Assembly: GCA_945903265.1 (NCBI GenBank)
Contig: CAMDNQ010000003.1
Span: forward strand, 124,001 to 188,000
Reading direction: 5' to 3'
Source of the DNA: Candidatus Sulfopaludibacter sp. SbA3
GTDB taxonomy: Bacteria; Acidobacteriota; Vicinamibacteria; Vicinamibacterales; UBA2999
Length of the DNA: 64,000 nucleotides
Shown piece after piece: positions 8,382-18,035 of the stretch. The notes under the pieces are model-generated. The model ran no database searches and had not been told where the DNA came from. It saw only the letters and a program-made list of their open reading frames with translations. The position numbers were made by a program, and so were the translations under genes. Every line of letters begins with the position of its first letter. Position 1 is the stretch's first letter.

Positions 8382-10178
8382 TCAATCGAGGTGGCCGCGC
8401 TCCGCGTCGCCCATCTCCACCTTGCCGGAAGGAAAATACTCCTTCCAGCGGCGCGTGACGAGCGCCGCGGTGTCGGGGTCGCACGAAAGTTCCTTCGGAA
8501 AACCTGGCTTCAGCCGCGCGTCGATGGCAATCGGGGCGCGATACGCGATGTGATTGCGGACGATGCGGCGTTCGGCCGCATGGATGTCGGCCCCCGGCTC
8601 GAAGCGCGTAAATGTGGTCCAGAGGAAATTGATCGGGCTCGCGGCTGCGCGGGCGGGCTCGTCGGTCACCACCACGAGCGGCCAGTCCTTGAACGCCGCG
8701 GAGGCCGCGATCCTGGCAGCGGCATCCGGCTCTGACGCAAACGGCGCCGCGCCCACCACAAGGCATCCTGCGCAGAAGACATGCACTTCCGTGACGCCCT
8801 GCGGCAGCGTGGCGGCGCTGAACTGGCGCGGCAGGTCTCGGATCGGGTCGCCGAGTCCGAGCCACACGCCCTTCGATCCTTCGTTGACCTTGGGACCGGT
8901 GTAGTCGAGCGTGTCCATCGACAGATTCGAGAACACGTACAGGTCGGTCTCGGTGTTCGTCCGCGCCAGGACGTGCTCGAGCGTCTTCCGGAAGTCGTGC
9001 AGGTCCACATGCCGATCCGTCATCAGCAGGAATTTGGTGAGCGACAGCTGCCCTTCGCCGAGGATCCGGAACGCGCTGGCCATCGCCTCGCGTGTATAGC
9101 GCTGCTTGACGATCGCGGCCGCCAGCGAGTGATAGCCGGTCTCGCCGTACGACCAGAGCTTCTCCACCGCCGGCATCACGAGCGGGAATAGCGGCGACAG
9201 CAGGTCCTGCAGCAGGTCGCCGATGAAGAAGTCCTCCTGGCGGGGTTTGCCGACGACGGTGGCCGGATAGATGGCGTCGCTGCGATGCGCGATGCGCTGG
9301 ACGTCGAACACCGGGTAGTCGTGCTGCAGCGAGTAATAACCGTAGTGATCGCCGAACGGCCCTTCCGGCCGGCGGACGTGCGGCGCCACGTCGCCCATCA
9401 GCGCGAACTCCGCCATCGCGATGAGCGGATGCGGACCCTGCCCATGGACCTGCGGGAGCCGCTCGCCGGAGATGAGCGACGCGAGGAGAAGCTCGGGAAT
9501 GTTCTCCGGCAACGGAGCGATGGCCGACAAAATGAGCGCGGGCGGCCCGCCGACGAACACGGTGGCCGGCAGCCGCTGGCCGCGGGCTTCGGCGACCGAA
9601 TAGTGAAAGCCGCCGCCCTTCCCGATCTGCCAGTGCATCCCGGTCTGCTTCGGCCCGTAGACCTGCATCCGGTACATACCGAGGTTATGGCCGCGACGTT
9701 CCGGATGCTGGGTGTAGACAAGCGGGAGCGTGATGAAAGGGCCGCCGTCTTCGGGCCAGCAGGTCAGCGCCGGCAGCCGATCGAGCCGCACGTTCGAAGT
9801 GACGACTTCGGTGACGGGCCCCTTCGGCACGCGGCGCATGCCGATCTTCAGCAGGTCGAGTCCGATGTCGCGCGCGCCCCAGAGCGCCGCCGGCGTGGGG
9901 GGCAGGAGGGTTTCCGCCAGCTCTACGAGCCGGCGCACCAGGCGCAGCGGCCGCTCACCGAAGGCCAGCTCCGCCCGCTTTGCCGTGCCGAAGAGATTCG
10001 TGGCCAGGCGGTAGTCGGAGCCCTGTACGTGGGTGAACAGCAGCGCCGGCCCGCCGGCCGCGATCACACGGCGGTGGATCTCGGCGGCTTCGAGATGCGG
10101 GCTGACAGGGGCCTCCACCGTGACGATGTCGTTGTCACGGCGAAGGCGGTCGATGAAGGTGCGAAGGTCGGGGAAAAT
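8382..10178 (-). CDS. UbiD family (prenyl-FMN dependent) decarboxylase
   Basis: A reversible (de)carboxylase of aromatic or alpha,beta-unsaturated acids. The UbiD core is clear: GPVTEVVTSNVRLDRLPALTCWPEDGGPFITLPLV, then the GMYRMQVYG strand and the RRPEGPFGDHYGYYS block carrying the Arg/Glu of the active site. No ubiX-type prenyltransferase lies nearby, and the substrate is unknown. The nearest conventional start is a GTG at 10118, but the 20 codons before it still read as UbiD sequence (FPDLRTFIDRLRRDNDIVTV) back to an ATT at 10178, which directly abuts the stop codon of the DinB-fold gene and has GGAG 9 nt upstream. I therefore call an ATT start (598 residues). It is the last gene of the ettA unit. 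Confidence 0.88.
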   Translation of the reverse strand: MFPDLRTFIDRLRRDNDIVTVEAPVSPHLEAAEIHRRVIAAGGPALLFTHVQGSDYRLATNLFGTAKRAELAFGERPLRLVRRLVELAETLLPPTPAALWGARDIGLDLLKIGMRRVPKGPVTEVVTSNVRLDRLPALTCWPEDGGPFITLPLVYTQHPERRGHNLGMYRMQVYGPKQTGMHWQIGKGGGFHYSVAEARGQRLPATVFVGGPPALILSAIAPLPENIPELLLASLISGERLPQVHGQGPHPLIAMAEFALMGDVAPHVRRPEGPFGDHYGYYSLQHDYPVFDVQRIAHRSDAIYPATVVGKPRQEDFFIGDLLQDLLSPLFPLVMPAVEKLWSYGETGYHSLAAAIVKQRYTREAMASAFRILGEGQLSLTKFLLMTDRHVDLHDFRKTLEHVLARTNTETDLYVFSNLSMDTLDYTGPKVNEGSKGVWLGLGDPIRDLPRQFSAATLPQGVTEVHVFCAGCLVVGAAPFASEPDAAARIAASAAFKDWPLVVVTDEPARAAASPINFLWTTFTRFEPGADIHAAERRIVRNHIAYRAPIAIDARLKPGFPKELSCDPDTAALVTRRWKEYFPSGKVEMGDAERGHLD

Positions 10179-10191
10179 TTACTTCTTCTCC
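10179..10191 (-). promoter_or_regulatory. Ribosome binding site deciding an ATT start of ubiD
   Basis: On the minus strand GGAG (10191-10188) is followed by nine bases that contain the last two sense codons and the TAA of the upstream gene; the ATT codon then begins at 10178. The spacing is ideal, which supports ATT initiation by translational coupling. Confidence 0.6.
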
Positions 10192-10688
10192 GAATCGGCG
10201 CTGGGGCCGTAGATGTCCGGCACCTTCGATCCGAGCGCGCGCAGGTAAGCCGCGAGCTGTCCGCGGTGATGGATGCTGTGATTGTTGGCGAAAAGAACGA
10301 AGTTCGCGCGCGGCATCTTCATGAAGCCGAAGAAATCGAGGTTCTCCGTCAGCTTCTCGGCCGGCATGGCTCGCACGGCTCTGAGCTTCTCCGGCAAGGT
10401 CTTCCGGTAGTACTCCACGATGTCGTTCACCGTCTTGAACTGCGATTCGGCGCGCTTCGCCGCTTCCGGATCGAACAGGAAGGACCCGTTGATGATGCTC
10501 TCGATGAACCACACATCGGCGGTGGCGATATGCGTCGCCAGATCCCAGGCGCTCCGTGACTTCGGATCCGGCTTGTAGTCGCGGTTCGCGTCCTTCACAG
10601 CCGCCAGCACCTGGCATGTCGACTTGTGCTCGTGCTCCCACATGTTCGTGGTGACGTTGACGACGGCGGCAGCTTCTTGTGGCGTCAT
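10179..10688 (-). CDS. DinB-fold (YfiT-like) metal-binding protein
   Basis: A 169-residue four-helix protein of the DinB superfamily (unrelated to polymerase IV). The putative metal-binding histidines are in SAWDLATHIATADVWF (about residue 53) and in NNHSIHHRGQLAAYLRALG (about 136-146), matching the usual three-histidine arrangement. Bacillithiol or mycothiol transferases and detoxification enzymes share this fold, but most members, including this type with the PDIYGPSAD C-terminus, have no assigned reaction. It lies 8 nt downstream of ettA and directly abuts ubiD, so the three genes are probably co-transcribed. Confidence 0.82.
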   Translation of the reverse strand: MTPQEAAAVVNVTTNMWEHEHKSTCQVLAAVKDANRDYKPDPKSRSAWDLATHIATADVWFIESIINGSFLFDPEAAKRAESQFKTVNDIVEYYRKTLPEKLRAVRAMPAEKLTENLDFFGFMKMPRANFVLFANNHSIHHRGQLAAYLRALGSKVPDIYGPSADSEKK

Positions 10689-10696
10689 GGCTTCTC

Positions 10697-12367
<1,671 letters not shown>

Positions 12368-12408
12368 TGAGTCCTGGTGGGATACGAAACCCTGAGTATA
12401 TCAACCCG

Positions 12409-12436
12409 GGGATCAGGGATCAGGGATCAGGGATCT
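12409..12436. repeat. Tandem heptamer, GGGATCA x 4
   Basis: Three perfect copies and one copy ending in T, upstream of ettA and just after the stop of the M16 peptidase gene. The same heptamer recurs at 18014-18035. Confidence 0.85.
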
Positions 12437-12451
12437 GGATTCGGACTACCA

Positions 12452-15340
12452 CTACCGGGCGGCGACGGGTTTGGGCGTCGCCGTCTCCGGCATCAGCGTG
12501 ACGACGGTGTGGCGGTCCTGCGGGAAGTATTTGCGGAACGCGGCGTGGATGTTGTCCTTCGACAGCGATTCGGCGCGCTCGGTGCGCTGGAGGATGCGGA
12601 GCGGATCGCGGCCGAGCAGGTGCTGCGCCTGCAGTGAGTTGAGCCAGTAACCGTTCTGCTTCAGCGATGTCTCGAGCTCCCGCTTCTCGGTTTCCTTGAC
12701 AATCTGCACCTCAGAATCGGTCGGCCCCTCGCGGCGGAGCTTCTCGAGCTCCTCCATCACAACGGTCGTGAGCTTCGCGGCGTTCTCCGGCGAGCTGCCG
12801 AACTGCACCGTGGTCGTCCCGAATCCAGGCTGCGGCGCTGTGTCGGAGTAGCCGACGCCCACCGAATACGTTCCCCCCAGTTCCTCGCGCAGGACGTCGC
12901 GGAGCCGCATCTGCAGCACGCTCGTCGCGGCGCGGAGCCGATGCGTTTCGAACTCGTCGAGGCCGGTGTCCGAGAAGAAGGTAATCGCGGTCTGGCTCCG
13001 GGGCTCCTGCCCCTTCATCACCGAGTCGCGCTGCACCGTCGCGGGAAATCTCAGACCGACGTCGCGCAGCTGCGCGTCCGGCTTCCCCGTTGACGGCAGC
13101 GAGGCCACGTAGGTGGCGAGGAGCGGCGTGATCTGCGCCTCCGTGAACGCGCCGACAAGGAAGAACGTGAAGTCAGCCGCGTTGCGGAACCTCGCCGTAT
13201 AAAACGACATCATTTGATCCGCGTTGAGACGCGCCACATCCTCTGACCGCATCGGCCGCGCCGAGTAGTGGTCCATCGTGTTCACGCGCCGGACCTGTTC
13301 GCCGAAGACCGTCCCCGGGTTCTGCCCCTGATTGGCCAGGCTGGCCTGCAGCCTCCGCGTCATGAGATCGAACGCCTGCGGATCCCGGTTCGGGGCGGTG
13401 AATTGCAGATACATCAGCTGCAGCGCCGTCTCGAGGTCCTTCGGCGTGCTCCCGCCAGAGACCCCGTGCGTGTACGTGGACATGAACGCCGATGCGTTCG
13501 CGATGCGGCCGGCCAGGAGCTTGTCGAGGTCAATGGGATTGAACCCGCCGACGCCGGAAATGCCGACGAGCGACGTGCTGAACGAGGCGTCCAGATACTG
13601 TTCCGGCGACGCCAGCGAGGTGCCGCCGCGCGAGTAGGCCATGAAGGAGATCTGGTCGTTCCTGAAATCGGTCGGCTTGAGCCACACCTCGACGCCATTC
13701 GACAGCGTGAGCACCGTCACGCCGAGTGCCGGAATCTCGCGACGCGCCCGGACCGAGCCGGCCGTCGGCGCCATGGCGAGCAGAGGGCGTCCAGCCATGT
13801 CGTCGCGCCACGGCTCGACCTTCGCGGTCAGCCCGCTCGTCAGCGCGCCACGGAGGCTCGCTTCAGTCGACGGACGGATGCCTTCTTTGACCGGAAACGA
13901 CGCCAGGACGACACGGTTGTCCTCGGTGAGGAGACCGCGGGCGACCGTGCTGATCTCGGCGGCGGTGATCGTCGGCGAGAAGCGCCGGACCAGCTCGAGC
14001 TCGGTGGCGATCCCGGGCACCGGCTCGTCGGTGAGGAAGTGACGTACGAGCTCGGAGGCCAGGCCGCCGGTCTGCTGCTTGTCGCGCTCGTTGAACGCAC
14101 GCTCGTAAGAGGCGAATAGATCCTTCTTGGCGCGTTCGAGCTCGGCCTCTCCAAAGCCGTGCTCCCGGACACGCGCCAGTTCCTGGCCGATCGCGTCGAG
14201 ACCAGGCTCGATGCTGCCGTCGTTGACGCGCGCGGACACGGCGAACGTCTCCACGTCGCGGCCGAGCGTGCCATCGCCCGAGGAGGCGCGCAGGAACGGG
14301 GCGGTCGGCCGCCTGGCAATTTCGGCGAACCGCGAGTTCAACATCGTGTGCATGTAGCTGCGCACGAGCGAGGCACGATAGTCGGCAGCGCTGCGCGCGG
14401 GACGCAGCGGCTGCTTGTACATCAGCGTCACGGAGGAACTTTGCGCTTCCGGGTCCGACGACACCGCGTAGCGGGTTCCGGTGTTCGCCGGAACAGGATG
14501 GACCGGGCGCGCCGACGCCGGGCGCGTCGCAAGGCCGCCGAAGTTCTCACGGATCAGGGCCTCCATCCGGTCGGGATCGAAGTCGCCGACCGCGACGACC
14601 GCCATCCGATCGGCGCGATAGAAGTCGCGGTAGAACTCGCGCAGCCGCTCGGGCGCGAACGTCTTGAGCGTCTCCGGCAGGCCGATTGGCAGCCGCTCCG
14701 TGTAACGCGAGTCGCCGAAGAGCGCGCGCATCTCCACGTCCTGCATGCGCGAGCCCGCGCCCTGCCGGCCGCGCCATTCTTCGATGACCACGCCGCGCTC
14801 GCGGTCGATCTCCGACGTCTCGAGCGCGATCCCACCGGCGAAGTCGCTCAGCGCTTCCATGCCGCGGCGGACGACGTCATCGCGGTCTGTCGGCACCTCG
14901 AGCATGTAGACGGTTTCGTCGAAGCTCGTATACGCGTTGACGTCCGGGCCAAAACGCGAGCCGAGCGACTCCAGATAGTCGACGAGTTCGCCCGACTTGA
15001 AATGGGTCGATCCATTGAAGGCCATGTGCTCGAGCAGATGCGCAAGGCCGCGCTGATCGTCGGCTTCGTCGATCGAGCCTGCCTTGACCGCGAGCCTGAG
15101 GGCTGCCCGCTTCGCCGGCTCGGTGTTCCGGCGGATGAAGTACGTAAGGCCGTTCGGCAGCGTGCCGGTGCGGACCGCGGGATCGAGCGGAAGGGGCGCG
15201 GCATCCTGCGCGGCGGCGGCCGTCATGGACAGTGTTGCCCCCAGCGTCATCACAAAGGCAAACGACAGCAGGTATGCTGCGTTGATGCGGCTCAAAATTC
15301 GTCGTCTGGATCCCACTGTTCCTCTTCCTGCGTACGGCAC
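12452..15340 (-). CDS. Secreted M16 (insulinase/pitrilysin) family zinc peptidase, full length
   Basis: The 962-residue product has an N-terminal hydrophobic segment (AAYLLSFAFVMTLGATLSMTAAAAQ, residues 21-45), so it is exported to the periplasm. The inverted zinc motif HLLEH is at residues 101-105 in an otherwise canonical GLAHLLEHMAFNG, with the distal glutamate region ERGVVIEEWR following. Four M16 half-domains fit the length, as in pitrilysin. The start is uncertain: an ATG at 15340, a GTG at 15316, a TTG at 15295 and an ATG at 15250 are in frame, and the first three overlap the divergent dut gene (start 15285). The TTG at 15295 would give the neatest signal peptide. Substrate unknown. 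Confidence 0.88.
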   Translation of the reverse strand: MPYAGRGTVGSRRRILSRINAAYLLSFAFVMTLGATLSMTAAAAQDAAPLPLDPAVRTGTLPNGLTYFIRRNTEPAKRAALRLAVKAGSIDEADDQRGLAHLLEHMAFNGSTHFKSGELVDYLESLGSRFGPDVNAYTSFDETVYMLEVPTDRDDVVRRGMEALSDFAGGIALETSEIDRERGVVIEEWRGRQGAGSRMQDVEMRALFGDSRYTERLPIGLPETLKTFAPERLREFYRDFYRADRMAVVAVGDFDPDRMEALIRENFGGLATRPASARPVHPVPANTGTRYAVSSDPEAQSSSVTLMYKQPLRPARSAADYRASLVRSYMHTMLNSRFAEIARRPTAPFLRASSGDGTLGRDVETFAVSARVNDGSIEPGLDAIGQELARVREHGFGEAELERAKKDLFASYERAFNERDKQQTGGLASELVRHFLTDEPVPGIATELELVRRFSPTITAAEISTVARGLLTEDNRVVLASFPVKEGIRPSTEASLRGALTSGLTAKVEPWRDDMAGRPLLAMAPTAGSVRARREIPALGVTVLTLSNGVEVWLKPTDFRNDQISFMAYSRGGTSLASPEQYLDASFSTSLVGISGVGGFNPIDLDKLLAGRIANASAFMSTYTHGVSGGSTPKDLETALQLMYLQFTAPNRDPQAFDLMTRRLQASLANQGQNPGTVFGEQVRRVNTMDHYSARPMRSEDVARLNADQMMSFYTARFRNAADFTFFLVGAFTEAQITPLLATYVASLPSTGKPDAQLRDVGLRFPATVQRDSVMKGQEPRSQTAITFFSDTGLDEFETHRLRAATSVLQMRLRDVLREELGGTYSVGVGYSDTAPQPGFGTTTVQFGSSPENAAKLTTVVMEELEKLRREGPTDSEVQIVKETEKRELETSLKQNGYWLNSLQAQHLLGRDPLRILQRTERAESLSKDNIHAAFRKYFPQDRHTVVTLMPETATPKPVAAR

Positions 15341-15716
15341 CGCTGAAGCAGCGGGCTTCGACCTGGCGGCGGCTCACGATATGGATGTGCAACCGGGTGG
15401 CGTGGCGCTGGTCCGAACGGGCCTCGTCATCGAAGTGCCGTCGGGGCACTTCCTCGGCATTTTCGCCCGAAGCAGCACCCCACTCAAGCGCGGCCTGATG
15501 GTCGCGAACGGCGTTGGCGTCGTGGATCCCGACTATTCAGGCCCGGAAGACGAGGTCATGATCCAGGTCCTCAATTTCTCGACGTCCGTGGTCGCGATCA
15601 AACGCGGCGACCGCCTCGCCCAGGGCATCGTGCTCCCGGCCCCCCGGGTGACGTGGAACGAGGTCAGCGATACCGGTCAGGTGACACGCGGCGGGTTCGG
15701 GTCGACCGGAACCTGA
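15285..15716 (+). CDS. dut: dUTP diphosphatase (dUTPase)
   Basis: Hydrolyses dUTP to dUMP and pyrophosphate, keeping uracil out of DNA and feeding dTMP synthesis. The 143-residue product has the trimeric dUTPase motifs in order: AAGFDLAAAHD (motif 1), FARSSTPLKRG (motif 2), GVVDPDYSGP (motif 3), KRGDRLAQGIVLP (motif 4) and the glycine-rich C-terminal arm RGGFGSTG (motif 5). The ATG at 15285 matches the family length. It overlaps the 5' end of the divergent M16 gene by up to 56 nt, and its stop codon lies inside a 12-nt tandem repeat that separates it from dinB. Confidence 0.95.
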   Translation: MRLKIRRLDPTVPLPAYGTAEAAGFDLAAAHDMDVQPGGVALVRTGLVIEVPSGHFLGIFARSSTPLKRGLMVANGVGVVDPDYSGPEDEVMIQVLNFSTSVVAIKRGDRLAQGIVLPAPRVTWNEVSDTGQVTRGGFGSTGT

Positions 15717-15749
15717 ACACGAACCTGAACACGAACCTGAACACGAACC
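15711..15749 (+). repeat. Tandem 12-mer ACCTGAACACGA x 3
   Basis: Three perfect copies plus ACC. The dut stop codon (15714-15716) is in the first copy. Related GAACACGAAC words followed by GAGAAGCGAG also occur at 52245-52270. Confidence 0.85.
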
Positions 15750-15770
15750 GAGAAGCGAGCACACAGAAGC

Positions 15771-16883
15771 GTGAACGGCCTGAGGCGCATCGTCCATATC
15801 GACATGGACGCGTTCTACGCGTCCGTCGAACAGCGCGACCGGCCCGACCTTCGCGGCCAGCCGGTCGTCGTGGGCGGATCGCCGGAACAGCGCGGCGTGG
15901 TCGCCGCGGCCAGTTATGAAGCGCGGACGTTCGGCGTCCACTCGGCAATGCCGATGTCGCGCGCGGTCCGCCTCTGCCCGTCGCTGATCATCGTTCGTCC
16001 CGACTTCCAGAAGTACCGCGCCGTGTCACAGCAGATCTTCGAGATCTTCCGGAGCGTCACGCCGCTGGTGGAGGGTCTGTCGCTCGACGAGGCGTATCTC
16101 GACGTCACGGAGAATGCGTGGGGAGCAACGCTCGGCACCGATGTCGCGCGGCGGCTGAAGGCCGAGATTCGCGCCGCGACATCGCTCACGGCGTCAGCGG
16201 GCGTCGCGCCAAACAAGTTCCTGGCAAAGATTGCCTCCGGCTGGCAGAAGCCGGACGGCCTCACGGTCATTCCGCCCGAGAAGGTCGAAAGCTTTCTGCA
16301 GCGGCTGCCGGTCGATGCGCTCTGGGGCGTCGGTCCCGTGACAACGCGCAAGCTGCGCGCGCGCGGCATCGAGCGGCTGGTCGACGTGCGTGCCGCCGAC
16401 CTCGGAGTGCTGCGCGAGACGGTGGGGTCGCTCGCCGACTGGCTCCAGCAGCTGGCGCGCGGCGAAGATGACCGGCCGGTCGTCCCCGACCACGACGCGA
16501 AATCGTCTGGCAGTGAAAATACGTTCGCCCGCGACCTCACGGACATTCACGAGATGCGCAACGAAGTGTCCGAGATGGCGCGCGATGCAGCCCGGTGGCT
16601 CGTCCGGCACGAACGCTACGCGCGGACGGTGACGATCAAGGTCCGGTACTACGACTTCACGACGATTACCCGCAGCCACAGCGACGAGCCGACGCGTGAC
16701 GAAGATGCAATTGTGGCGCGCGCGATTGCGCTCCTGGACCGCACCGACGCGAACACGCGCGCCGTGAGGCTTCTCGGTGTCAGTGTGCACAACCTGGTAA
16801 CGGAATTGATTGAGCTTCCGGAGCCGCAACCGAAGCTCCCGTTCGACGAGGCGGGTCCGAAAGGACCCGCCCTACATCTGTAG
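15771..16883 (+). CDS. dinB: DNA polymerase IV (Y-family translesion polymerase)
   Basis: A 370-residue error-prone polymerase. Catalytic carboxylates are in HIDMDAFYASVEQ (residues 9-21) and SLDEAYLDV (about 104-112). SASAGVAPNKFLAKIAS-type palm sequence (here LTASAGVAPNKFLAKIAS), the helix-hairpin-helix region LWGVGPVTTRKL and a little-finger domain follow. QPKLPF near residue 356 is a good beta-clamp binding motif. The start is a GTG at 15771. The final residues (GPKGPALHL) and the stop codon are encoded by a REP-like hairpin, and the TAG is part of its GTAG. Pairing with dut places two nucleotide-pool and lesion-tolerance functions together; no LexA-type box was recognised. Confidence 0.95.
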   Translation: MNGLRRIVHIDMDAFYASVEQRDRPDLRGQPVVVGGSPEQRGVVAAASYEARTFGVHSAMPMSRAVRLCPSLIIVRPDFQKYRAVSQQIFEIFRSVTPLVEGLSLDEAYLDVTENAWGATLGTDVARRLKAEIRAATSLTASAGVAPNKFLAKIASGWQKPDGLTVIPPEKVESFLQRLPVDALWGVGPVTTRKLRARGIERLVDVRAADLGVLRETVGSLADWLQQLARGEDDRPVVPDHDAKSSGSENTFARDLTDIHEMRNEVSEMARDAARWLVRHERYARTVTIKVRYYDFTTITRSHSDEPTRDEDAIVARAIALLDRTDANTRAVRLLGVSVHNLVTELIELPEPQPKLPFDEAGPKGPALHL

Positions 16884-16904
16884 GCCGGGTCCTTTGGACC
16901 CGGC
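16851..16904. repeat. REPIN-like inverted doublet at the dinB/PPIase convergent junction
   Basis: The left unit, 16851-16870 (GCGGGTCC/GGACCCGC, GAAA loop), has CTAC at 16872-16875. After a 4-nt spacer, GTAG (16880-16883) opens the right unit, 16884-16904 (GCCGGGTCC/GGACCCGGC, TTT loop). Both stems are perfect. It supplies the 3' end of dinB and ends 1 nt before the stop codon of the opposing gene. Confidence 0.85.
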
Positions 16905-16905
16905 G

Positions 16906-18000
16906 TTACGGCGCGACGACCCGAACGCGGACGACTTCGATTCGGTCGACCGGCGTCTCGCCGTTGACCGCGACCGCCTCGATCTTGTCGAGCACGTCCA
17001 GGCCTTCCACGACCCGGCCGAACACCGTGTAGCGGTTGTCGAGCGCCGCGACACGGCCCAGCACGATGAAGAACGACGAGGTGGCGCTGCCGGGATCGTC
17101 GCCGCGCGCCATCGACATGATGCCGCGCTCGTGGGGCGTCGGACTGAACTCCGGCGGGAGCTGCCGGACGTACGACAGCTGCTTCGGCTCGAGCAGATCG
17201 CGGCGGCTCGGCAGGTATCCGCCCTGCGTCACAAACCCCTTCGCCACGCGATGCAGCGCGGTGCCGTCGTAGACGCCGCTGGCGGCCATCCTGAGGAACG
17301 CGCGCACATGCCCGGGGGCCCGATCCGGAAAGAACTGCACGGTCATGTTTCCGAGCGACGTCTCGATCACCGCGCGAGTCCGCGTGAGCTGATCAACCGG
17401 GGTGTCCAGGAACGGTTCGGGCTCGGGCGCCGGCCTCTCGCGGATCGTCGCCTTCTTGATCTCAATGCGCTCTGCCGGCACGTTCGTCGCGGTGTCCGAG
17501 GCGACGGTCGAAATCTTCTGCGCGACACCGAGCCCCTCGACGACCCGCGCGAACACGGTGTACTGCCCGTCGAGCGCCACCTGATCGGTGATGCAGATGA
17601 AGAACTGCGACCCGCCGCTGTCACGCTGGCCGGGCACGAGCACCGCTGACACGGCGCCGCGCGTGTGCTTCTCCGCGTTCGCCTCGAAGCGCAGCACACC
17701 GAGGCCGCCGGTGCCGTATTTCGCCTGCTGCGTCGGATCTTTCGACAGCGGATCACCGCCCTGGATGATCCCCATGGCAATGACCCGATGGAACGCGGTG
17801 CCGTCGTATGCGCCCTCGCGCGCACGCGTGATGAAATGCGCGACGTGGTTGGGCGCTGCGTCCGCCAGCAGGTCGAGGACGATGGTGCCGTAGCTCGTTT
17901 CGAGGACCGCCTGCTTGTTCTGCAGGTCGGCGGGCGGAAGCGTGGACGTGAAGAACGTCTGCGCCTGAACGAGACCAAACAGCATGAAGGCCAGCAGCAT
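16906..18000 (-). CDS. Secreted peptidylprolyl isomerase with two cyclophilin domains
   Basis: The 364-residue product starts with a signal peptide (MLLAFMLFGLVQAQ) and contains two cyclophilin-type cis-trans proline isomerase domains, roughly residues 30-190 and 215-362. Each has the strand ETSYGTIVLDL or ETSLGNMTVQF, a YDGTAFHRV or YDGTALHRV block, and a substrate-pocket segment: GGSQFFICI with FARVVEGL in the first, ATSSFFIVLG with FGRVVEGL in the second. The first retains the FHR and QFF pocket residues more closely; the second has LHR and SFF and may be weaker. It probably assists folding of periplasmic or outer-membrane proteins. Confidence 0.9.
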   Translation of the reverse strand: MLLAFMLFGLVQAQTFFTSTLPPADLQNKQAVLETSYGTIVLDLLADAAPNHVAHFITRAREGAYDGTAFHRVIAMGIIQGGDPLSKDPTQQAKYGTGGLGVLRFEANAEKHTRGAVSAVLVPGQRDSGGSQFFICITDQVALDGQYTVFARVVEGLGVAQKISTVASDTATNVPAERIEIKKATIRERPAPEPEPFLDTPVDQLTRTRAVIETSLGNMTVQFFPDRAPGHVRAFLRMAASGVYDGTALHRVAKGFVTQGGYLPSRRDLLEPKQLSYVRQLPPEFSPTPHERGIMSMARGDDPGSATSSFFIVLGRVAALDNRYTVFGRVVEGLDVLDKIEAVAVNGETPVDRIEVVRVRVVAP

Positions 18001-18013
18001 CGGCGGATTATAG

Positions 18014-18035
18014 GGGGATCGGGGATCAGGGATCA
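18014..18035. repeat. GGGGATC / GGGATCA tandem tract
   Basis: Three to four copies of the GGGATCA-type heptamer occupy the rsgA/PPIase gap. The rsgA stop codon (18033-18035) falls inside the last copy. This is the same unit as at 12409-12436. Confidence 0.8.

Noticed and set aside
12409-12436. Possible CRISPR-like repeat
   Set aside because: Units are 7 nt, directly adjacent and without spacers; a slippage tandem, not a CRISPR. The same applies to 15711-15749 and 20802-20832.
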